From Flavobacteriales bacterium UBA1531 (GTDB lineage: Bacteria; Bacteroidota; Bacteroidia; Flavobacteriales_D; Sanyastnellaceae), in NCBI GenBank assembly GCA_002323795.1, contig DCPZ01000061.1, positions 1 through 28,607 of the forward strand: DNA of 28,607 nt, read 5' to 3'. This document shows positions 23,565-28,607 of the stretch, piece by piece. The notes under the pieces were generated by a model that was given only the letters and a program-made list of their open reading frames with translations, did not search any database and was not told the DNA's origin. The position numbers and the translations under genes were made by a program. Positions within the stretch are counted from its first letter, which is position 1. Each line of letters starts with the position of its first letter.

Positions 23565-24458
23565 TCAAGACGTTTGTCGGCTTTGCCATTCGCGGAGGCC
23601 ATCTCCAATGAAGGTAAATGCGAGCACCACGCTTACGATTAACCCTCCGGGCGCCAACGCTAGCCATGCGTGACTTCCTGTGATGAGGTGGTAGTGTTCT
23701 TGGACGATGTTGCCCCAGCTTGGAATGGGTATTTGAGCACCGTAGCCGAGAAAACTCAATCCCGACTCGATGAGGATGGCGGCGGCAAAGTTTGCGGCCG
23801 CAATGACAATGATTGGACCAATTGCGTTGGGCAGCATGTGTCGGAACATGATGCGCAAGTCCGAGTAGCCAATGGCTCGAGCCGCCTCGATGAATTCCAT
23901 TTCACGGAGCGAAATGAATTGTCCGCGAACCACTCGCGCGACGTCGACCCACATGGTGAGTCCAATGGCGAGGAATACCTGCCAAAGCCCTTTGCCAAAT
24001 GCCAAGGTGATTGCGAGCACCATCAGCAACGTAGGCAGGGTCCAAACGACTTGGATCCACCAGCTGATCAACGCGTCTATGCGTCCACCTCGGTACCCGG
24101 CCCACGCACCGAGCAATATCCCGATGAGCAAAGAAATCAAGACCGATGACAACCCTACGCCAAGACTGATGGCGGAACCGGCCATGAGCCGACTCAAGAA
24201 ATCTCGGCCATAACGGTCAGTGCCGAGCCAATGGCGCATGCTTGTGCCGTCCTCAAGCACGGCAATTGCTCCGGGTTCTAGCAAAGATTGGTTCAGGTTT
24301 TGCACATTCGCATGCCGGGATGCATCCGGCCGAATCAGGGGGCCGCCAAGCGCAACCAAGGCGAGTAAAGCAATCCAAACCAACCCAATCAGTGCCGGGC
24401 GGTGGTGGCGAAAAGCACCAAACCAATGGGATTGTTGAACAGGGGCATTCATATTCAA
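23565..24458 (-). CDS. Peptide-type ABC transporter permease (OppC/DppC family)
   Basis: An inner-membrane permease subunit of an oligopeptide-type ABC importer, 297 residues with six helices. Characteristic of the C-type subunit are HWLGTDRYGRDFLSRLMAG (about 76-94), the coupling loop EAARAIGYSDLRIMFRHMLP (191-210) and the final segment PGGLIVSVVLAFTFIGDGLR. Such subunits normally pair with an OppB-type permease, two ATPases and a binding protein; none is in this window, so it is an orphan gene. In Bacteroidota these subunits are often scattered in the genome. It is embedded between a GT2 gene (12-base gap) and fcl (24-base gap), probably by transcript sharing rather than function. Confidence 0.88.
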   Translation of the reverse strand: MNMNAPVQQSHWFGAFRHHRPALIGLVWIALLALVALGGPLIRPDASRHANVQNLNQSLLEPGAIAVLEDGTSMRHWLGTDRYGRDFLSRLMAGSAISLGVGLSSVLISLLIGILLGAWAGYRGGRIDALISWWIQVVWTLPTLLMVLAITLAFGKGLWQVFLAIGLTMWVDVARVVRGQFISLREMEFIEAARAIGYSDLRIMFRHMLPNAIGPIIVIAAANFAAAILIESGLSFLGYGAQIPIPSWGNIVQEHYHLITGSHAWLALAPGGLIVSVVLAFTFIGDGLREWQSRQTS

Positions 24459-24470
24459 AGCTGCGGCAAT

Positions 24471-25622
24471 TTACAATGGCCGGTCTTTCCATTTGACGTG
24501 TCCACGCAGCAGATGCCACCAGGATCCCCAAACGAGCAGAGTGTAACGTACGCTAAACCCCAGAATGTCAGCTGGTCTGCAAGGCAGAGCATAACGTTTT
24601 GCGGCTGTTCGAATCAAGCGCTGATCAACGATGGTCTTGAATGCGAAGAGTGCAATCAGCATCGCAAAGCCCAACGCACCGAAGTCTGCGCTCACGATGG
24701 TGAATGCAAACAACATTAGATGCACTGCAGCCACCGTCCGGCCAACTTTTTGGGTTTCCCCATCAGAGCCATCGGTTGTTTTTGATGCCCATCGTGCACG
24801 TTGGTGCCAAAGTTCAGACCACCTGGAAGCGGGTTGGGTCATGGCCACAGCGTTGGAATCGGAATTCCAAACGATGCTCCCATGCCGCTCTTTAATGGCC
24901 AAAAGAGCGTAGGCATCATCTCCGGAGGCCCGCTTCTCGTGCAGCTGGCCTGCCGGATAGTTAGACGTGCGATAGACGCTGTTAGCACCGCTTCCCATGG
25001 CAAGCGAGCGGCTTGTCACACCTCCTTCGATCCAAGCCATGAGGCAACCGTATTCGAGTGCCTGAAAGCGCTGCCATGCAGAATGGAATTGGGGTTGAAT
25101 GCAAACGGTTCCGAGGATGGCTTGTGGTGCCTGATTCCTTGTTTGGTTTTCTTGAATGCAGCGAATCATTGATTGAGCCCAGTCAGCTCCGATTCGCACA
25201 TCAGCATCCAAAGTTGCCATCCAAGGAGTCTTGACTTTTCCGTGAGCCTGACGAAGTGCGGCTTTTTTCCCTTGCCCACGGTTTAAAATGCATTTTATGC
25301 CGGCTTCTTCAGCGATTTTACATGTGGCATCAGTGCTGTGGTCGTCGATGACCAAAACCTCAACGGATTGTGTTTGCTGTGCAAGATCCTGCAAAAGATG
25401 CGGGAGGTTTTTGGCTTCGTTCCGGCACGGAATCACTGCTGTGATTTGCGGGGTATGATCAGCAGCGATGAATTCAGGTTGATTCCCGTCTGTGGGTTTC
25501 GATAACCTCGTGATCCAGTGCTGGACTTGAACGGCGTAGATCACAAGGCATAGGACATTGCTTGCCACTAAAACGCAGAACAATGCTGTGCCCCCAGAAT
25601 CAAAAGCCATTTCAATGTTCAT
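24471..25622 (-). CDS. Membrane-anchored glycosyltransferase, GT2 family
   Basis: A 383-residue GT-A enzyme expected to act at the inner membrane. One helix lies at the N-terminus (about 12-34). The catalytic domain has TAVIPCRNEAKNLP (61-74), VIDDHSTDAT (91-100), GKKAALRQAHGK (118-129), the metal-binding DAD at 139-141, the acceptor-site GDDAY at 234-238 and HQRARW at 273-278 (the Q-x-x-RW motif of processive synthases). Two or three helices follow. The layout is like polysaccharide synthases and dolichol- or polyprenol-linked transferases. Its start overlaps the end of the flippase-like gene by 11 bases; ATG 25610 is an alternative start without overlap. The sugar is not deducible. Confidence 0.88.
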   Translation of the reverse strand: MNIEMAFDSGGTALFCVLVASNVLCLVIYAVQVQHWITRLSKPTDGNQPEFIAADHTPQITAVIPCRNEAKNLPHLLQDLAQQTQSVEVLVIDDHSTDATCKIAEEAGIKCILNRGQGKKAALRQAHGKVKTPWMATLDADVRIGADWAQSMIRCIQENQTRNQAPQAILGTVCIQPQFHSAWQRFQALEYGCLMAWIEGGVTSRSLAMGSGANSVYRTSNYPAGQLHEKRASGDDAYALLAIKERHGSIVWNSDSNAVAMTQPASRWSELWHQRARWASKTTDGSDGETQKVGRTVAAVHLMLFAFTIVSADFGALGFAMLIALFAFKTIVDQRLIRTAAKRYALPCRPADILGFSVRYTLLVWGSWWHLLRGHVKWKDRPL

Positions 25623-26595
25623 GAGCTGTCGTCATAGTTCTCGGTCCAATGATTGCCCCGAAAACTGCCGGTACGACAAGGTTCAAGGACCAAATGAAAA
25701 ATGTTCCTGCGATGAGAGGTACAACCATTTCTGGCGCCGGTTGAAGCACCATGACAATCAAAGCCTCGCGCACTCCCATTTCGGCAAGAGCAGCAGTTGG
25801 AATGATCATATTGCCCCAATACACCAGAGCGATTGCGGGGAGCAAGACAGTGGCATCTGAGAATCCATAGGCAATGAGACCAAGAGCAAATTGGCAGGCG
25901 AAAATAGAATATCGAGCGGCACTCAGCGCGATGACCAATGATAAGTTGGGTTGAGTTTGTCCAGATGATGCTGCATTTGTGGGTTCGAGCCAGACAGGCA
26001 GTTTGAAACGCTGTTGGAGCCAAAGCAAAGCGCTGTGGCCAAAACGAATGTTGGCCCAGCCGAGTGCCCACCAGGAGGCCGCTCCTGCGAGAGCGAGCAT
26101 CGGAATCAGCCACAGTGCTTTGGTGCCTGCCGCTGCAGCTATCGGGTTCAAGAACCATGCTGTGGCCAAGGATCCAAACGTCAGTGTCATTCCTCCTTGT
26201 GCCCAAGCGCTCCAACCAAAAGACCGAAGACCGATTGAGCGCATATCAGCAGGCAACAGTGCGACGCGCGCCACTGCATCGCCGCTGCGGTTTGGAGTGA
26301 GAAAACCCCAGGTTGAACCGACCAAGACCTCCCGATAGGATTGGCTCATTGACCTGTTTGACCGTCGCAATAGCATGTGCCATTTTAAGGCTTCAATTCC
26401 CCAGTTGAAAGGCAACAATGCGGCTGCAAGTGCGATCGGCCAGCCATGTTTCGGAACAAGCTGCGACCATTTTAGCGATTGGTCAGCCACTGCGTTATGC
26501 TGCATGACCTGCCAAATGATCACTGTCAGCGCTAACAAGGAGGTGATCCAAGCCAGCCATTTGCGCGAACGCGGTTGATAACGGGGTGATTTCAT
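25612..26595 (-). CDS. Flippase-like integral membrane protein (lysyl-PG synthase TM family)
   Basis: A 327-residue protein with about eight helices, of the family named for the membrane part of MprF (also AglD2/UPF0104-like). Conserved cues are NWGIEALKWHMLL near residue 65, EVLVGSTWGFLTPNRSGDAVARV near 93-115, and PTAALAEMGVREALIVMVLQ near 260-280. Family members often flip or hold lipid-linked sugars, but most are uncharacterised. There is no catalytic lysyl-transfer domain. The frame is open to 26799, which would overlap ruvC; M at 26595 (MKSPRYQPR) is correct in context, 40 bases from ruvC, with a consensus promoter overlapping the ruvC start. It shares its end with the GT2 gene, suggesting the two work on the same lipid-linked sugar. 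Confidence 0.8.
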   Translation of the reverse strand: MKSPRYQPRSRKWLAWITSLLALTVIIWQVMQHNAVADQSLKWSQLVPKHGWPIALAAALLPFNWGIEALKWHMLLRRSNRSMSQSYREVLVGSTWGFLTPNRSGDAVARVALLPADMRSIGLRSFGWSAWAQGGMTLTFGSLATAWFLNPIAAAAGTKALWLIPMLALAGAASWWALGWANIRFGHSALLWLQQRFKLPVWLEPTNAASSGQTQPNLSLVIALSAARYSIFACQFALGLIAYGFSDATVLLPAIALVYWGNMIIPTAALAEMGVREALIVMVLQPAPEMVVPLIAGTFFIWSLNLVVPAVFGAIIGPRTMTTAHEH

Positions 26596-26598
26596 CTG

Positions 26599-26628
26599 TT
26601 GGGGTACGCTTTTCCAAATGTACCTTCG
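26599..26628 (+). promoter_or_regulatory. Possible promoter for ruvC
   Basis: TTG at 26599-26601 and TACCTTCG at 26621-26628 are 19 bases apart; the -7 box differs from TAnnTTTG at one position. Transcription would start around 26633-26636, so the ruvC message would be nearly leaderless with its ATG at 26636. It overlaps the opposite-strand promoter at 26615-26645. Confidence 0.3.
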
Positions 26629-26645
26629 TTGAGCGATGTCACCAA
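26615..26645 (-). promoter_or_regulatory. Bacteroidota-type promoter for the flippase/GT2/fcl run
   Basis: On the minus strand TTG (26645-26643) is followed after 20 bases by TACATTTG (26622-26615), an exact -7 match. The transcript would begin near 26609, giving a leader of about 14 bases for the start at 26595. The upstream box lies inside the first codons of ruvC. Confidence 0.5.
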
Positions 26646-27217
26646 CCACCAAACCAAAACCCGTCGAACAAATCATTCTCGGCATTGATCCCGGTACGAC
26701 CATCATGGGGTACGGTGTGATTTGCGTGTGCGGTAAATCCGTCGAATTGGTTGAAATGGGTGCCTTGCATCTTTCGAAATACAAGGACCACGCCGTCAAG
26801 TTGAAACGAATTTACGATCGATGCTCGGCGTTGATTGATGCCCACGCTCCAGATCATATGGCGGTTGAAGCGCCGTTTTTTGGGAAAAATGTGCAGTCGA
26901 TGCTCAAGTTGGGGAGGGCGCAAGGTGTGGCATTAGCAGCAGCGTTGTCCAAGGACATTCCAATTGCGGAATACGCCCCGCGCAAAGTGAAGCAGTCCAT
27001 CACAGGTTCGGGTGCAGCGAGTAAAGAACAAGTTGCGGCAATGGTGGCGCGCACCCTGAAGATTCCGGTTACGGACTTGCCAAAGGAGTTGGATGCGACA
27101 GATGGATTAGCGGTGGCATTGTGCCACCACTTTCAACTGTCTTCGCCTCGCATGCAGGCAGGGTACAGCGGCTGGAAAGCATTCATTGCGGACCAAGGAG
27201 ACCGCGTACGCTCCTGA
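26636..27217 (+). CDS. ruvC: Holliday junction endonuclease RuvC
   Basis: RuvC cuts four-way DNA junctions symmetrically during recombination, working with RuvAB. The 193-residue protein has the RNase H-like fold with four acidic catalytic positions: D18 in LGIDPG, E78 in AVEAPF, and D153 and D156 in ELDATDGLAVALCHH. KNVQSMLKLGRAQGVALAA, YAPRKVKQSITGSGAASKEQV and LPKELDATDGLAVAL are standard blocks. The N-terminus has about 10 extra residues (SPTTKPKPVEQ), and the C-terminus about 20 residues past the core, both within normal variation. It is divergent from the flippase-like gene and followed after 93 bases by a hairpin terminator. No ruvA or ruvB nearby. Confidence 0.96.
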   Translation: MSPTTKPKPVEQIILGIDPGTTIMGYGVICVCGKSVELVEMGALHLSKYKDHAVKLKRIYDRCSALIDAHAPDHMAVEAPFFGKNVQSMLKLGRAQGVALAAALSKDIPIAEYAPRKVKQSITGSGAASKEQVAAMVARTLKIPVTDLPKELDATDGLAVALCHHFQLSSPRMQAGYSGWKAFIADQGDRVRS

Positions 27218-27310
27218 CTTTTTGTGGCCTTGTAACCTTTTCAAAGGTGCTTCGTATTAGAACCTGAAGTTTATCTTCAAACAGTTTATTTGTTTTTCAT
27301 TCAACAGGGA

Positions 27311-27338
27311 AGGGCTGTCCATTTGGGCGGCCCTTTTT
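27311..27338 (+). terminator. Rho-independent terminator after ruvC
   Basis: AGGGCTGTCC (27311-27320) pairs with GGGCGGCCCT (27325-27334) over 10 positions, including two G-U pairs in RNA, around an ATTT loop, and the T-run 27334-27338 follows. It is directional: the minus strand has no T-run after the stem. The 93 bases between the ruvC stop and the stem contain no recognisable gene, only a weak 6-base-pair hairpin at 27234-27248. Confidence 0.85.
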
Positions 27339-27368
27339 GTTTTGAAAAATGAGCAGCCGACGAAGTGT

Positions 27369-28355
27369 TTAACTCAGCAGGAGCGTGCTGTCTATGATAT
27401 TGGAAATCAAAGTCTCTTTAGAGAAGCCGGATTTTTCGGCTTGCTGAGGGATGATGCTCACCTCGGAGAATCCCGGGACGCCATTGACCTCAATGACAGA
27501 GGCCACACCAGGCTCTGTCCAGATCATGTCCACTCGCGCCATTCCTTTGCAGCGTGTTGCGCGGTAAACGGCGAGGGCCTGCGCTTGGAGTGCATCACGT
27601 TGGCTCTCAGGAATGAGTGCGGGCGTGATCTCTTGTGATGCTCCTTGGTACTTGGCCTCATAGTCAAAAAATAGGCGTTCCGTAGTGATTTCTGTTACCG
27701 GTAGGACAGTCGCTTGGCCTTGTTCGTTGGGCACAACCCCTACAGTGAACTCACGACCTTCTAACATCGATTCCACGAGCACTCCGCTCGTGCTTACCGA
27801 ACGCGCCAAAGCAATGGCAGATGCCAAATCGGCTACCGTTTCTGCTCGTGAGATGCCAATGCTAGACCCGGTTTCATTCGGTTTTACAAAACAAGGAATG
27901 CCTACGTTGTTGGCGATTTTCACGGCGTCCCAAGGCTCAGAATGGGCAAGTTCAACGGATCGAGCCACCTCTATTTTTTCCTCCCGAAGCAAAGCGTTGG
28001 TTTGACCTTTGTTGAAGGTCAAGGCCATGCAGTTGGCGTCGCCCGTGGTGTAACGCATTCCTGCTTCATCGAGCATGGATTGCAGTTTCCCGTCCTCGCC
28101 AGGTGTACCGTGCACCATGATGAATGCGCCAATGAAGCGGCGTTTGTCGTTGACCAGTGCTTCGAGGTTGGTGGCGGTTTTCTCTCCCGTGAGTACGTCT
28201 TCTATCAACCAACCTTTGGGGTTGATGTGGACCAGCACTGGCTTGAAACGTCTGCGGTCGATCTGCGCCATGACCATGGCTGCGGATTTTCGCGAGATCA
28301 CGGCTTCTCCGGAGTAGCCGCCTGTGAATACAATCAATGCTTGAGGCTGGGACAT
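27369..28355 (-). CDS. ddl: D-alanine--D-alanine ligase
   Basis: Ddl joins two D-alanines with ATP to make the dipeptide used in the peptidoglycan stem. The 328-residue protein has the three-domain ATP-grasp layout: N-terminal GGYSGEAVISRKSA (12-25), the substrate-loop region MVHGTPGEDGKLQ (about 99-111), FVKPNETGSSIGISR (about 166-180), VLVESMLEGREFTVGVV, and the magnesium-binding end MARVDMIW and VIEVNGVPGFSEVSIIP. The serine-containing GSSIGISR and the EVNGVPGFSEVS segment are typical of Bacteroidota Ddl. It lies 53 bases after purK on the same strand and converges with ruvC. Confidence 0.95.
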   Translation of the reverse strand: MSQPQALIVFTGGYSGEAVISRKSAAMVMAQIDRRRFKPVLVHINPKGWLIEDVLTGEKTATNLEALVNDKRRFIGAFIMVHGTPGEDGKLQSMLDEAGMRYTTGDANCMALTFNKGQTNALLREEKIEVARSVELAHSEPWDAVKIANNVGIPCFVKPNETGSSIGISRAETVADLASAIALARSVSTSGVLVESMLEGREFTVGVVPNEQGQATVLPVTEITTERLFFDYEAKYQGASQEITPALIPESQRDALQAQALAVYRATRCKGMARVDMIWTEPGVASVIEVNGVPGFSEVSIIPQQAEKSGFSKETLISNIIDSTLLLS

Positions 28356-28408
28356 GGGCGCAATTCTAGTTCAAAGTAAGGGTGCACGGTGACGTAGGTT
28401 TGTGCTGG

Positions 28409-28607
28409 TCAGTCATTTCCATGCACGGCCAATTGTTCACGAATCTGCATCACGCGATCGGCTACTTCTTCGCGACTTGAACCTGTGATGGTCACGTGGC
28501 CCATTTTCCGAAAAGGCTTGACGGCAGATTTACCATACAAATGCGGATGAATCCCAGGGGTGTTCAATGCCGAATCGAGCCCAGAATAAATGGGCATACC
28601 AATAGCC
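28409..28607 (-). CDS. purK: N5-carboxyaminoimidazole ribonucleotide synthase, C-terminal part
   Basis: The frame runs off the right edge; only the last 65 residues are visible, and no start codon in the window is the true start. The sequence PHLYGKSAVKPFRKMGHVTI, followed by a regularly spaced helix (REEVADRVMQIREQL), is the C-terminal end of PurK, the ATP-grasp enzyme that carboxylates AIR to N5-CAIR in purine synthesis. The GK-x-x-x-KPFRKMGHVT motif is strongly conserved in this family. The residues at the window edge (AIGMPIYSGLDSAL) correspond to the segment just before it. The gene is on the same strand as ddl with a 53-base gap. Confidence 0.9.
   Translation of the reverse strand, partial: AIGMPIYSGLDSALNTPGIHPHLYGKSAVKPFRKMGHVTITGSSREEVADRVMQIREQLAVHGND

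Noticed and set aside
25619..26215. 198-codon open frame on the minus strand
   Set aside because: It is a shadow of the flippase-like gene in another frame, with a composition rich in R, S, C and H and no family likeness.
26596..26799. N-terminal extension of the flippase-like gene
   Set aside because: It would overlap ruvC on the other strand and adds residues without membrane or family character.
27234..27248. ACCTTT/AAAGGT hairpin after ruvC as a terminator
   Set aside because: The stem is only six pairs with no following T-run; the stronger hairpin at 27311-27334 explains termination.

Overview
The window looks like the chromosome of a Bacteroidota bacterium, most likely a Flavobacteriales relative. 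Supporting signs are promoter elements of the Bacteroidota type (TTTG, about 19 bases, TAnnTTTG), seen cleanly before rpmH; an aa3-type cytochrome oxidase assembly locus with two subunit III genes, a subunit IV-like gene, a Sco protein and a DUF420 protein; a Wzi-like outer-membrane barrel; and an exosortase of a kind known from this phylum. Base composition and coding style look even throughout. I see no insertion sequences, phage genes, CRISPR arrays, tRNA or rRNA genes. No gene-free stretch reaches 300 bases.

Layout. 1-2494: the tail of an unknown gene and a GT4-type glycosyltransferase on the plus strand, facing GDP-mannose 4,6-dehydratase (gmd). 2547-4382: an MsbA-type ABC exporter. 4498-4814: a compact rpmH unit (promoter, 55-codon gene missed by a 60-codon cutoff, terminator). 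4864-5532: an Sfp-type phosphopantetheinyl transferase. 5594-8090: S-adenosylhomocysteine hydrolase followed with almost no gap by an exosortase-family transpeptidase and a membrane partner. 8118-18158: twelve minus-strand genes running from ctaB (heme O synthase) through two cytochrome oxidase subunit III genes, subunit IV, Sco, DUF420, a small CxxC membrane protein, an OmpA-like protein, TolC, a membrane-fusion protein and TsaB to a degenerate Rieske-like protein. 18220-26595: a surface-glycan block, still minus strand, with a Wzi-like barrel, a WecA/TagO-like initiating transferase, a second putative barrel, GDP-L-fucose synthase, an OppC-type permease, a GT2 glycosyltransferase and a flippase-like membrane protein. 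26636-28607: ruvC on the plus strand, then D-Ala-D-Ala ligase and the 3' end of purK on the minus strand.

How the parts fit. Gmd and GDP-L-fucose synthase together convert GDP-mannose to GDP-L-fucose although they lie 20 kb apart, and the glycosyltransferases, the WecA-like enzyme, the barrels and the flippase are the expected consumers and exporters of such sugars. Exosortases usually occur in genomes with exopolysaccharide loci, so the exosortase pair may belong to the same envelope programme. The cox block holds accessory subunits and assembly factors (heme O, copper delivery) but not subunits I and II, which must be elsewhere.

The points most worth a second look are the tandem Sco protein, whose first domain has lost all three copper ligands; the exosortase and partner attached to ahcY; the small CxxC membrane protein next to the copper-delivery genes; and the loop insertions in both subunit III proteins.
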